Part shown: piece by piece, positions 8,938 to 17,781 of the stretch
How positions within the stretch are numbered: the first letter of the stretch is position 1
How the letters are laid out: each line of letters opens with the position of its first letter
Translations under genes and position numbers: made by a program
The notes under the pieces: model-generated
The model's input: the letters and a program-made list of their open reading frames with translations, nothing else
The model's database searches: none
What the model was told of the DNA's origin: nothing
NCBI GenBank assembly: GCA_001777055.1
Contig: MFCX01000011.1
Coordinates: 1-32,702 of the forward strand
Source: Candidatus Daviesbacteria bacterium RIFCSPHIGHO2_02_FULL_39_12
GTDB lineage: Bacteria > Patescibacteriota > Microgenomatia > Daviesbacterales > UBA10151
Reading direction: 5' to 3'
Length of the DNA: 32,702 nucleotides

Positions 8938-10103
8938 GTTTGCAACACATGTACTACTACTGTAGCTCCGCTGCCTCCAACATTATGCGTTAAGCCTATC
9001 TTAGCGTCTTTAACTTGTCTTTTCCCTGCGCTGCCTCTTAATTGTTGAGTGATCTCAATAATTTGTTTTAAGCCGGTGGCAGCCACAGGGTGGCCGCAAG
9101 CTTTTAATCCACCCGATGTATTAATTGGTAATCTGCCACCTAGTTTGGTAGTGCCCTGAACAATAAATTTTCCCCCCTCACCTTTTTCACAAAAACCCAG
9201 ATCTTCCATGGCCAAAATTTCTGCAATAGTAAAACAATCATGTACTTCCGCAATATCAATGTCTGCAATTTCTATCCCGGCTTGTTTTACAGCCATCTTG
9301 GCAGCTTGTTTGGTAGCAGGAATTTCTACCAAAGATTCTCTTTCAGCCAGCCCAACAGTGTCTGTGGCAACTGCTGAACCGGTGATATAAACATCGCCGG
9401 CAGTCCACCTCGAAGGAGTCAAAGCCCGCCTTCGAGGTGTATTTTCTGATGACAATATTACAGCTCCGGCGCCGTCAGTAATAGGAGAGGCATCAAAAAG
9501 AGTAAAAGGCATACAAATTTCGGGTGAATTTAAAGCTTTTTCTTCGGTGATTTCAAAAGGGAATTGGGCTTTTTCATTTAAAGAAGCATGGTAATGATTT
9601 TTTACAGAAACAGCGGCCAGGTGATTGCGCGTTGTGCCAAACTTTTGCATATGAGTTTTGGCCATTAAGGCATAAAGACCCGGGAAAGTTAAACCTGCTT
9701 TTCTTTCCGCTTCCGAACCCGCACCCATTAAGGCAGAAGTGATTTCGGAAATTGTCACATCTGTCATCTTCTCTGCTCCTACAACTAAGACATTTTTGTA
9801 GGTTCCGGCCAGTAGAGACTGGATAGCCAAATGTACAGCCAAGCCTCCTGAGGCGCAAGCCCCTTCAACCCTAAAGGAGGCACCCTTTATGTTAAACAGT
9901 GAAGCAATAGCAGCTCCCAAAAGATCTTGGTTGGCTAATTTGCCATGGATCATATTAGCAACAAATACTGCCTCAATGTTTTTGGCAGACAGATTTGCAT
10001 CTTGAATGGCTTCTGTGGCTGCTTGCAAAGATAAATCAAACAAAGATTTATCCCACAGTTCCCCAAACTTTGTTAAACCTACGCCTTTGACTAGTATCTT
10101 CAT
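8934..10103 (-). CDS. Acetyl-CoA acetyltransferase (archaeal-type thiolase)
   Basis: RVEGACASGGLAVHLAIQSL, GGLKACGHPVAATGLKQI, NVGGSGATVVVHVL. Confidence 0.9.
   Translation of the reverse strand: MKILVKGVGLTKFGELWDKSLFDLSLQAATEAIQDANLSAKNIEAVFVANMIHGKLANQDLLGAAIASLFNIKGASFRVEGACASGGLAVHLAIQSLLAGTYKNVLVVGAEKMTDVTISEITSALMGAGSEAERKAGLTFPGLYALMAKTHMQKFGTTRNHLAAVSVKNHYHASLNEKAQFPFEITEEKALNSPEICMPFTLFDASPITDGAGAVILSSENTPRRRALTPSRWTAGDVYITGSAVATDTVGLAERESLVEIPATKQAAKMAVKQAGIEIADIDIAEVHDCFTIAEILAMEDLGFCEKGEGGKFIVQGTTKLGGRLPINTSGGLKACGHPVAATGLKQIIEITQQLRGSAGKRQVKDAKIGLTHNVGGSGATVVVHVLQT
9406..9439. repeat. Hairpin repeat CACCTCGAAGG-12-CCTTCGAGGTG inside thiolase CDS
   Basis: Perfect 11-bp arms; translated PRRRALTPSRW. 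Confidence 0.85.
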
Positions 10104-10129
10104 AATTAGTGACTAGAGTCTAGCCTCCT

Positions 10130-11173
10130 TCATATCCTGTATTTAGTTAATATATTCTTGGCTATTAATGAATAGTCTATATAAGCTTTATCCTTAATTT
10201 GTTTAGCTACAGTATTTTTATTTAAGGCTTGGTGGGCTTTAATCTTTTCTGTCACCTCAAATGCAAAAGCATCAGAGCCTGCTCCGGATCCATAAGAGCA
10301 CATAAAAATTTTATCTCCTGCCCGGGCAATATCTAAAGTTGCACAAAGTCCTACCATGGACGAGGCAGAATAAGGATTACCAATCTGTTCCACCACAAAG
10401 CCGGGGGCAATCTGAGCAGGGGTAAAACCCAATCTCTTGGCAGCTTCTTTGGGAAATTTGGCATTAGGCATATGAAAGATGGCCCAGTCAAAATCTGCAG
10501 CTTTCATTTTAGTTTTTTTAAGCAGTAACTCTGAGGCGCCTGACACATGTGCGAAGTAAGAGGGCGCGCCGGTAAACCTGCCGGCATGGGCAGGAAACTT
10601 CTCCGTGTCTTTTCGCCAAAAGTCAGGAGTATCAGAGGAAAAGGAAGTAAAATCTAAGATATGACAAATAGTGTTTTCTTTGCCCAAAACTAAAGCAGCT
10701 GCAGCTGAACCTGCTGTATATTCCAAAACATCAGAAGGTTTGGATTGGGCAACATCAGAACCAATAGCCAAGGCATATTTGCCATTTTTTCCTACCAGTC
10801 CGGATAAAAGTTGAATACCTGCTGTACCGGCTTTGCAGGCAAATTCTAAATCTGCAGCCAGTAGCTCTTCGGGTAAGCCTAAGATACCTGCTACTATAGT
10901 AGCGGATGGTTTAACAGCATAAGGATGGGATTCCGATCCAATGGTGATCGAGCCAATTTTTAAGGGATCAATTTGGCCGTTACCTAAAGCATTTAATGCG
11001 GCTTCAACTGCCAAAGTGACAGCATCTTCGTCAATTGAGGCAATAGCTTTTTCAAAAACACCTAAAGATTTTTCTACTTCATCAGTCTGTTTGCCCCAAG
11101 CAGAAGCAATCCGGGAGGGTTTAATTCTATATTTTGGTATGTATACGCCGTATGAAATGATACCTATATTGAT
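10130..11173 (-). CDS. Hydroxymethylglutaryl-CoA synthase (archaeal type), likely initiated at AUC
   Basis: ORF-track start (TTG, 11014) truncates a conserved N-terminus; the same frame upstream reads (M)NIGIISYGVYIPKYRIKPSRIASAWGKQTDEVEKSLGVFEKAIASIDEDAVTLAVEAAL with no ATG/GTG/TTG before a TAA stop. Confidence 0.8.
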   Translation of the reverse strand: MNIGIISYGVYIPKYRIKPSRIASAWGKQTDEVEKSLGVFEKAIASIDEDAVTLAVEAALNALGNGQIDPLKIGSITIGSESHPYAVKPSATIVAGILGLPEELLAADLEFACKAGTAGIQLLSGLVGKNGKYALAIGSDVAQSKPSDVLEYTAGSAAAALVLGKENTICHILDFTSFSSDTPDFWRKDTEKFPAHAGRFTGAPSYFAHVSGASELLLKKTKMKAADFDWAIFHMPNAKFPKEAAKRLGFTPAQIAPGFVVEQIGNPYSASSMVGLCATLDIARAGDKIFMCSYGSGAGSDAFAFEVTEKIKAHQALNKNTVAKQIKDKAYIDYSLIAKNILTKYRI

Positions 11174-12339
11174 TTTTTATCTCCCTTTCCCCTTCCTAAT
11201 TTCTGGTGTGCTTTTGCTAATGTTCCTTCTGCTAAAGAGGCTATCAATGATAATTCTACAGCCAGTATAGCAGATCCCACAATTTGGGCGTATTTTATAC
11301 TGTCTCCTGGTCCCTTTAAACTCATTAGCTTAAGCGCTTCTTGTTGGCCGGGTAAATGAATCCCTCCGCCGACAGTTCCACACATAAGATCTGGTAGGAA
11401 AACAGAAAAATATAAGTCTCCATTTGGTAAAACCTCGGCTGTAGTAACACCTAAACTTCCCTCGCTAACTTGAGCTAGATCCTGTCCTGTAGCTGCAAAT
11501 ATCGCTGCTACCACATTTGCATAGTGTGCGTTAAAACCTAAAGATCCGGCCATGGCTGAACCAATTTGAATTTTGCGATAAACTACCTCAGCTATTGCCT
11601 CCGGTGTTGTTTTTAAGATTTCTTTCACAAGTTTTCCTTTTAAGATAATTTCTGCCCAAACTTTTTTGCCCCTTCCCAAAATAAAATTTAACCAGGCAGG
11701 TTTTTTATCAATATCATAATTTCCGGCAACCGCAACGCACTTGATTTTAAATTGTTTTTCCAAGAGGAAGGCTACATTTGTATTAGCTATTGTGACCATG
11801 TTTAAACCCATGGCGTCTTGACTGTCATAACAAAATCTTAAAAAAAGATTTTTGCCAACTAAAGATGAATCAATTTTCAGTAGTTTTAAATGGGACGATT
11901 CTCCCTGAGCAACTTTGGCAATTAATTTAAAATTGTTTTCCAGCCACTTGATAATCTGTCGGGATTGTCTGATGCCTGAGGTAACAAAAACAGAACCTCT
12001 GGTAGCTCCAACTGTTTCTACTTCAACATAAGCTCCGCCGCTTTCAGAAATTGCTTTACAGCCCCTTGAAGCAGATGCCACCAAGGCTCCCTCAGTTGTA
12101 GCCAAAGGAATGTAATAACTTTTCACTTTGCACTTTTCACTTTGCACTTTTATCGGTCCGGCAACTCCTAAAGGGATTTGGGTGGCGCCAATCAGGTTTT
12201 CGATGTTTCGTCCTTTGACCTGCTCTTCTGTAAAACTAAATTGACTAATATTATCTAAGTGAATATTAAGCTGTTTTTCTAAAAACTGCCGCCTCTTTTG
12301 GGCAGAGTTAAAGTCGCGCAAGGATATTTGCTTTTTCAT
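11164..12339 (-). CDS. hmgA: Hydroxymethylglutaryl-CoA reductase
   Basis: GRNIENLIGATQIPLGVAGPIKV, PLATTEGALVASASRGCKAI, DAMGLNMVTIAN, GTVGGGIHLPGQQEAL. Confidence 0.93.
   Translation of the reverse strand: MKKQISLRDFNSAQKRRQFLEKQLNIHLDNISQFSFTEEQVKGRNIENLIGATQIPLGVAGPIKVQSEKCKVKSYYIPLATTEGALVASASRGCKAISESGGAYVEVETVGATRGSVFVTSGIRQSRQIIKWLENNFKLIAKVAQGESSHLKLLKIDSSLVGKNLFLRFCYDSQDAMGLNMVTIANTNVAFLLEKQFKIKCVAVAGNYDIDKKPAWLNFILGRGKKVWAEIILKGKLVKEILKTTPEAIAEVVYRKIQIGSAMAGSLGFNAHYANVVAAIFAATGQDLAQVSEGSLGVTTAEVLPNGDLYFSVFLPDLMCGTVGGGIHLPGQQEALKLMSLKGPGDSIKYAQIVGSAILAVELSLIASLAEGTLAKAHQKLGRGKGDKKSI
12119..12153. repeat. Heptamer array CTTTTCA/CTTTGCA x2 plus a degenerate unit in HMG-CoA reductase CDS
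   Basis: Read directly; encodes KVQSEKCKVKS. Confidence 0.9.
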
Positions 12340-12412
12340 GCGCTGTCCATTCTATCACGCAGTCTGCCTATCCCGCAAAAAAGCTGCAGATAAATGCAGA
12401 ATATGGTAAATT

Positions 12413-13237
12413 ATGCCAATGGAGTTTAGCAACTACCTGAAGCATTCAGCAAAGAGTTTAGAAAAAGAAATACAAAAGATTCTAAATCTTTGGTTTCAGG
12501 AAGCACAGAAGATAGATAAAAGCTTAATACCCCCGACAAGGGCCTTTATAGAAGCTTGTAAAGGCGGAAAAAAAATCAGAGGTACTTTAATCAAGTTGGG
12601 GTATGAATTGGTCAGGCGCCCCAAGGGGGCGGAGAGCGGGGAAATACTAAGGGTTGGAGCTGCTTATGAGATTTTTCATACTGCCATATTGGTTCATGAT
12701 GATATTATTGATGAAAGTCCTACCAGACGGGATCAAAAGTCTTTATATAAGAGCGTAGGAATGCCTCAAGCCATCACCTTGGCAGATTCAGCCTTCTTTT
12801 TGGCAACAAAAATTATATCTGAGAGTAAATTTGACATCAAAATCAAACATAAAGCCTTAAATCTTTTTTTAAAAACAATGATTGATACTACCACCGGACA
12901 AATGCTTGATATCACCGGCAATCACAAAGAGATAACCGACAAGTTTAAAACAGCAAGATATACTATATCCGGCCCGCTAAGAATTGGAGCTATCCTGGGA
13001 GGAGCAAATGATAAGCTGTTGGGGTTACTTGAGAGATTGGGAGATGATTTAGGGCTTGTATACCAAATAAGAGACGACATCTTAGACGGGGAAGCAAAGT
13101 CGGTTAAAAAGGCAAAGATTCAAGTTTTAAAATATAGGGCTAAAGCCGGAAAGTTGATACCTGAGATTGCCAAGGATGATAGAATGGTTAACTTACTGGA
13201 GGAAATGACTAGTTACTTAGTCCAAAGAACTAAGTAA
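12413..13237 (+). CDS. Polyprenyl (GGPP/FPP-type) synthase
   Basis: GGKKIRGTLI, AILVHDDIIDESPTRR and YQIRDDILDGE Asp-rich motifs. Confidence 0.9.
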   Translation: MPMEFSNYLKHSAKSLEKEIQKILNLWFQEAQKIDKSLIPPTRAFIEACKGGKKIRGTLIKLGYELVRRPKGAESGEILRVGAAYEIFHTAILVHDDIIDESPTRRDQKSLYKSVGMPQAITLADSAFFLATKIISESKFDIKIKHKALNLFLKTMIDTTTGQMLDITGNHKEITDKFKTARYTISGPLRIGAILGGANDKLLGLLERLGDDLGLVYQIRDDILDGEAKSVKKAKIQVLKYRAKAGKLIPEIAKDDRMVNLLEEMTSYLVQRTK

Positions 13238-13268
13238 TCTCAAAACTCAAAAGTTTTTAGTTATCACT

Positions 13269-13973
13269 ATGCCAAAATCTGATAAAGAAAACATCCCTTC
13301 CCATATCGCCATTATTATGGACGGTAATAGAAGATGGGCAAGGTTTCATGATTTGCCTGATATCAAAGGGCATGAAAAGGGAGCTGAAACATTGGAAAAA
13401 GTCGTTGAGGCAGCGGAAAAGTTAGGCGTCAAAACAGTCACTGTTTACGCTTTGTCTACTGAAAACATACAGGAGAGGGCAAAAAGGGAAGTACTGGGAT
13501 TGTTCAATCTAATTAGAAAAGGTTATACAAGCAAACTAAAAAAGATGATACAAAAAGGAGTAAGCGTTACTATTTTGGGAGAGATAGAAGGTCTCCCCTT
13601 AACTGTCAAAAAGATCGTCAATCAGATTAAAAAAACTTATATTAAAAACGAATCAATTAAATTAAATATTGCTTTAAACTATGGCGGCAAGAAAGAACTG
13701 GTTAAAGCGCTAAAAGAGATTGTCAAAACCGGGATAGATATAAAAAGGATAAATGAGCAATTGATAGAAAAACATTTGTACACGAATGGCCAGCCTGATC
13801 CGGAGCTTTTGATCAGAACAGGGGGCAGGTCCCGGTTGTCAAATTTCCTGCTTTGGCAGACAGCCTATTCAGAGTTTTATTTTACTACAGTCCTTTGGCC
13901 GGATTTTGATAAAAAGGAACTTAAAAAAGCAATTGACTGGTATCAGGCCCAAAAGCGTAATTTCGGTAAGTAG
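13269..13973 (+). CDS. uppS: Undecaprenyl (polyprenyl) diphosphate synthase, cis-type
   Basis: HIAIIMDGNRRWARFHDLPDIKGHEKGAETL, LSTENIQERAKREV, PDPELLIRTGGRSRLSNFLLWQTAYSEFYF. Confidence 0.93.
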   Translation: MPKSDKENIPSHIAIIMDGNRRWARFHDLPDIKGHEKGAETLEKVVEAAEKLGVKTVTVYALSTENIQERAKREVLGLFNLIRKGYTSKLKKMIQKGVSVTILGEIEGLPLTVKKIVNQIKKTYIKNESIKLNIALNYGGKKELVKALKEIVKTGIDIKRINEQLIEKHLYTNGQPDPELLIRTGGRSRLSNFLLWQTAYSEFYFTTVLWPDFDKKELKKAIDWYQAQKRNFGK

Positions 13974-14777
13974 CTATTGTATTTCCGACCATTTTTGCAA
14001 GGTATCAGACATTAAATTTCTTAAAATAACCAGATATTTAGGCTGATGGATAATTTTTTCAGCAGGTTCGGAATTATTATCAAGCTTTCTGCAGAATTTA
14101 ACTGTTTTATCATCTGCTAAAGTGATTAAGCTGCCATTTACGGTTAAAGGTTGTGATGAGACAGGAGAAGAATGAGAGCAGCCAGATCCGGCAGTATATA
14201 TATTACCTTGAGCAATAATGACAGCATCAATTTGAGTAACATCTTTATGGATATTTACATTGCCTCCGACCACAAAAACCAAGCCTCCATTGGAAGAGTT
14301 ATGGGCAAAATCAATATTGTTATTGATAGTGAGATCATTGTTCGTAAAGATGATAATAGGGATAACTGGTTTAGCATTTAAGAAGCCATTACCGGTAATG
14401 GTTACACTACCGTTGACATATATGAGACGATCTAATTCTGTTGTAGCGTCATTCCCAATCGAATCTGTTATATTACCTTGATTAGCGTTACTTGATAAAG
14501 TACTTTTTCTAGTTGATTTAGATTGATCAAAATAAACTGATTTGAGGTCTGCATAAGAGGGGATTTTGTAGGGGGCAAAGGTAGCTTTCGGGTCAATTAC
14601 ACATTTGCCGGCATCGGTTTTTTTAAGGTCCCTGTTTAACTGTGGTGTTGAGGCTAAACCTTTAGTTTGATAGTAGTTGGAGTCATTATCAAGACAACTA
14701 AATGCATAAGCAGGCTGCAGAAATATTAATGCGAATGCAATGAAGCCAACAGCTAACATTTGATATTTGATATTCAT
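13974..14777 (-). CDS. Secreted protein with signal peptide and beta-rich repeats; unknown function
   Basis: MNIKYQMLAVGFIAFALIFLQPAYAFS signal peptide; Gly/Asn-rich beta-type segments (LIYVNGSVTITGNGFLN, NNDLTINNNIDFAHNSSNGGLVFVVGGNVNIH). Internal ATG at 14777 preferred. Confidence 0.6.
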   Translation of the reverse strand: MNIKYQMLAVGFIAFALIFLQPAYAFSCLDNDSNYYQTKGLASTPQLNRDLKKTDAGKCVIDPKATFAPYKIPSYADLKSVYFDQSKSTRKSTLSSNANQGNITDSIGNDATTELDRLIYVNGSVTITGNGFLNAKPVIPIIIFTNNDLTINNNIDFAHNSSNGGLVFVVGGNVNIHKDVTQIDAVIIAQGNIYTAGSGCSHSSPVSSQPLTVNGSLITLADDKTVKFCRKLDNNSEPAEKIIHQPKYLVILRNLMSDTLQKWSEIQ

Positions 14778-14849
14778 ACTGGCTAATTCCATTGTAAAAC
14801 TTTTTAAAACCCGTTTTCAAGTAACTATTCAGTTTTGTCCAGCCAAATC

Positions 14850-14885
14850 GTCATTCTCCCCTTCGGGGGCCCGACTCGGAATGAC
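14850..14885. repeat. Palindromic repeat GTCATTCTCCCC...CTCGGAATGAC, intergenic
   Basis: Same outer arms as 8461-8499. Confidence 0.7.
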
Positions 14886-14925
14886 AAATTCACTGGAGAA
14901 AACTGAACTCATACGAGAAAAACTC

Positions 14926-14961
14926 TTGACAAACGTATTACGTTTTGATAAATTGTAATAC
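14926..14961 (+). promoter_or_regulatory. Toxin-antitoxin promoter/operator: TTGACA-17-TAAATT overlapped by inverted repeat GTATTAC-13-GTAATAC
   Basis: TTGACA 14926-14931, TAAATT 14949-14954; half sites 14935-14941 and 14955-14961, 20 bp apart. Confidence 0.6.
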
Positions 14962-14963
14962 AT

Positions 14964-15212
14964 ATGCAGATTCAAACTTTAGTAAATGTTAAATATCAGG
15001 TTGTTATCCCTAAGGAGGCCCGGAAAAAGATTAAGATCAAACCTGGCCAGAGGATGAATGTAGATGTAGTGGGGGGGAGAGTTATTTTTTCACCTGCTAA
15101 AAGTAAAAGAGAATGGAGTTGGCCTGGAGACTACATTAAAAATCTGAAGGATCCTTGGGACGGAACTGATCGGGAAAAATATTTGGAAGATGAGCGTAAT
15201 TCATGGAAATAG
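14964..15212 (+). CDS. AbrB/MazE-type antitoxin
   Basis: VNVKYQVVIPKEARKKIKIKPGQRMNVDVVGGRVIFSP SpoVT/AbrB fold; overlaps downstream PIN gene. Confidence 0.82.
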   Translation: MQIQTLVNVKYQVVIPKEARKKIKIKPGQRMNVDVVGGRVIFSPAKSKREWSWPGDYIKNLKDPWDGTDREKYLEDERNSWK

Positions 15213-15622
15213 CCCTCGATACTAACATATTTATTCTGGCGTATGATAAGAAAACTCCTAAGGGTGATATAGCAAGAAAACTGCTTCAGAAAAACAAGGA
15301 ATCAAATACCAGGATATTCATATCAGTTATAGTCATTGAAGAATTTTTAGTTAGAATTTATAAACAGGAGCTGGAAAAGGATATCTTAAAGTATGAAGAT
15401 TTTATAACTGCCGGAGGATTTATTACAGTTGTAGAAGTAAATAGACAAATAGCACGGACTGCAGCAAAGCTGAGAGCAGAATATTCAAGTCTTAGGACTC
15501 CGGATGCGATTCATCTTGCTACAGCCATTGTAAGTGGCGCAAAACTATTCATAACCACCGATAAAAGAATCCCCAAAAATATTAAAGGTTTAAAAGTAAT
15601 TGTGCTTTCCAAAACAAATTAA
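15203..15622 (+). CDS. PIN-domain (VapC-like) toxin
   Basis: IALDTNIFILAYDKK, VIVIEEFL, RTPDAIHLATAIVSGAKLFITTDKRI. Confidence 0.85.
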   Translation: MEIALDTNIFILAYDKKTPKGDIARKLLQKNKESNTRIFISVIVIEEFLVRIYKQELEKDILKYEDFITAGGFITVVEVNRQIARTAAKLRAEYSSLRTPDAIHLATAIVSGAKLFITTDKRIPKNIKGLKVIVLSKTN

Positions 15623-15627
15623 AGATT

Positions 15628-15847
15628 ATGTTTGGACTAAAGCATAACCAACCTTGCCGAGTGGGAATATGCTGAAACGGCTTTAGAAGCCGTTTCAAGG
15701 GTAAAGCGTGAAGCGGAAAGGGATGTCCTTAAAATTGAAAGGTTTGAGAATATGCTGCAAATGTTAAAGTCCTTAAAACTGGAAGAATTAAAAAGCTTTT
15801 ATAAAAATTTGGCTAAAAAATTGGGGATGAGTGCGGTAAAAAAGTAA
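15628..15847 (+). pseudogene. Frameshifted small coding sequence (MFGLKHNQP / AEWEYAETALEAVSRVKREAERDVLKIERFENMLQMLKSLKLEELKSFYKNLAKKLGMSAVKK)
   Basis: ATG-initiated frame ends after about 15 codons; an open coiled-coil-like frame (+1 shift) continues to TAA at 15847 with no ATG/GTG/TTG before its internal Met. Confidence 0.4.
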
Positions 15848-15854
15848 CCCCGTC

Positions 15855-16388
15855 ATGGTTAAATTAAATGCAAAGCAATTAAGAAGGCAAACAGCTAACA
15901 GCAAACAGTTAACAGCTAGAAATGAGATATACATTGTCTTAGACAATGTGTTGGATACATATAATGTTGGGTCGATTTTTAGATTAGCTGATGCTGTGGC
16001 AGCAAAGAAGGTCTATCTTTGTGGTAAAACAGAGATCCCGCCCAATCCCAGGATTAAAAAAGCCTCTATTAATACTACCGAATGGGTGGAATGGAGTTAC
16101 AAAGAAACAGCCATTGAGGCGATTAACGATATACGATTAACGATTAACGATATACAGACAGTTGCAGTTGAGCAGAGTAAAAAAAGTGTTCCTTATGATA
16201 AGTTTGAATATAAACTGCCTGTCTGTTTAGTAGTGGGAAATGAGACTTACGGAGTTTCAAAAGAAGTATTGGATATTTGTGATGGAATTGTGGAAATTCC
16301 CATGTATGGAATTAATATTTCCTTAAATGTAATGGTTTCTTTGGGGATAGTTTTATATCAAGCCCTCGGAAATACAAATTCTGTCTGA
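15855..16388 (+). CDS. SpoU/TrmH-family RNA methyltransferase
   Basis: IYIVLDNVLDTYNVGSIFRLADAVAAKKVYLCG, LVVGNETYGVSKEVLDICDGIVEIPMYGINISLNVMVSLGIVLY. Confidence 0.9.
   Translation: MVKLNAKQLRRQTANSKQLTARNEIYIVLDNVLDTYNVGSIFRLADAVAAKKVYLCGKTEIPPNPRIKKASINTTEWVEWSYKETAIEAINDIRLTINDIQTVAVEQSKKSVPYDKFEYKLPVCLVVGNETYGVSKEVLDICDGIVEIPMYGINISLNVMVSLGIVLYQALGNTNSV
15888..15915. repeat. Heptamer array CAAACAG/CTAACAG/CAAACAG/TTAACAG in SpoU methyltransferase N-terminus
   Basis: Read directly. Confidence 0.88.
16121..16155. repeat. Heptamer array GATTAAC/GATATAC/GATTAAC/GATTAAC/GATATAC in SpoU methyltransferase
   Basis: Read directly. Confidence 0.92.
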
Positions 16389-16531
16389 TAGAGTTTATTT
16401 ACAGTTGACTCTTGAGATTGTAATAGTTCTGCCATAATATGTTTCCTAGGGCAATATTATATCAACGTGCAACATTTATGTGCTTTGACATTAAGGGGTA
16501 TAATTGTACAAACTGCCCAAAGATATAAACA

Positions 16532-17764
16532 ATGGCAGTTGAAGTAAAAACACGGCCAATTCTAAGAGTTCTAGAGGGATCTAGAGTTTCTGTTTTCGAT
16601 GAGACCGATCCATTAAAAAGGGTCGCTGTTTGGGGTCCTCCCAGCATAGAAGCGGTCTTAGGGCAATTGTTACCGCCGGATAAATCTCTTTTCCATAACA
16701 ATTTTGATGTTTTCAAAGGCAGAAAAGAGTTTGAGGGTATGGTGGATATACTTAAAGCAGCTGAAGTAGAGGTTTTAGAAGCCCGGGGAAAAGTCGCAGC
16801 TGCTCTGCCTTTTGTCAAAGGTATGCCAAGTACGCTTTCAGCTTTATCTGAACGGCTAAAGGTAAGTGCACGAGTATTGGAAGGTCGTTATGGGCGTCGC
16901 TGTCAATACACAGAAGAAATAGACGATATTTTGGCTTCAGAGGTAAAAGTTTTAGGTGAAGAAGGAGCTATAAAACTTAATTATTTAACTGCTTTGGGTA
17001 AACCTTATCCGATGGCAAACCTTATTTATGGCAGAGATCAAACAAATGTGCTAGGAGAGACAATGATTTTCTCCAGATTAAGACATGGTATAAGAAGGCC
17101 AGAAGTAGCTTTTTTCAGAGTGATGTACCAAGATGTGTTAGATAGGCAAGATGTTCATGCTGTTAGAAATGGGGGTTATTTTGAAGGCGGTGATGGGATA
17201 ATGTTTGACCATGCTGCATTTGTTGGGGTAGGTATCAGATCGAGCATGAATGGTGCGTTTGGTATTTTTACAGCGATCGAACCAGTACTAAAAAAGAGAG
17301 GTTTTGATTTTTTTGCAGTAGTAGAAGAAAATCAGGAACGGTTGTCCGGTTCGATTAATGGTGGGGGTATAGAGATGGATGATATGCACCTTGATACATT
17401 TTGGATGCCGATAGGACCCAAGAAGGTTCTGACTTGTCTGGAGAGCGCAGGAAGAAGAGTTGTCAGAAGAGTTTGGCGGGATGGTGCTGGTTTTCTTAGA
17501 GTTAGTCGGGAAACTTCGTTCATATCGCTTATGGCGCAAAGGGGGATAGAGATTTATGATATACCAGTCGAAGAACAAAGAAATTATGCTACAAACTATT
17601 TGCTGCTCGGAAAGAATCAGGTGTTGGTGCCATTGTCAGAAAATTATCAGACTCGTTCCATTTTACAAAGAGCAGGACTGGTTATTATTCCTGCAGACAT
17701 AAAAGAGTTAGTTGGTGGTTACGGAGCAGTACATTGTATGACTGCTGCTTTAGAAAGAGGATAA
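16532..17764 (+). CDS. Arginine deiminase-like guanidino-modifying enzyme
   Basis: GGYFEGGDGIMFDH, DMHLDTFWMPIGPKKVL, GGYGAVHCMTAALERG (catalytic Asp/His/Cys motifs of the superfamily). Confidence 0.75.
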   Translation: MAVEVKTRPILRVLEGSRVSVFDETDPLKRVAVWGPPSIEAVLGQLLPPDKSLFHNNFDVFKGRKEFEGMVDILKAAEVEVLEARGKVAAALPFVKGMPSTLSALSERLKVSARVLEGRYGRRCQYTEEIDDILASEVKVLGEEGAIKLNYLTALGKPYPMANLIYGRDQTNVLGETMIFSRLRHGIRRPEVAFFRVMYQDVLDRQDVHAVRNGGYFEGGDGIMFDHAAFVGVGIRSSMNGAFGIFTAIEPVLKKRGFDFFAVVEENQERLSGSINGGGIEMDDMHLDTFWMPIGPKKVLTCLESAGRRVVRRVWRDGAGFLRVSRETSFISLMAQRGIEIYDIPVEEQRNYATNYLLLGKNQVLVPLSENYQTRSILQRAGLVIIPADIKELVGGYGAVHCMTAALERG

Positions 17765-17781
17765 ATGCTGAAAGGAAACTT

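Noticed and set aside
9574-9858. 94-aa minus ORF inside thiolase
   Set aside because: Alternative frame of a well-supported thiolase CDS.
17288-17578. Antisense ORF over the ADI-like gene
   Set aside because: Overlaps a CDS with clear catalytic motifs; composition looks like shadow coding.
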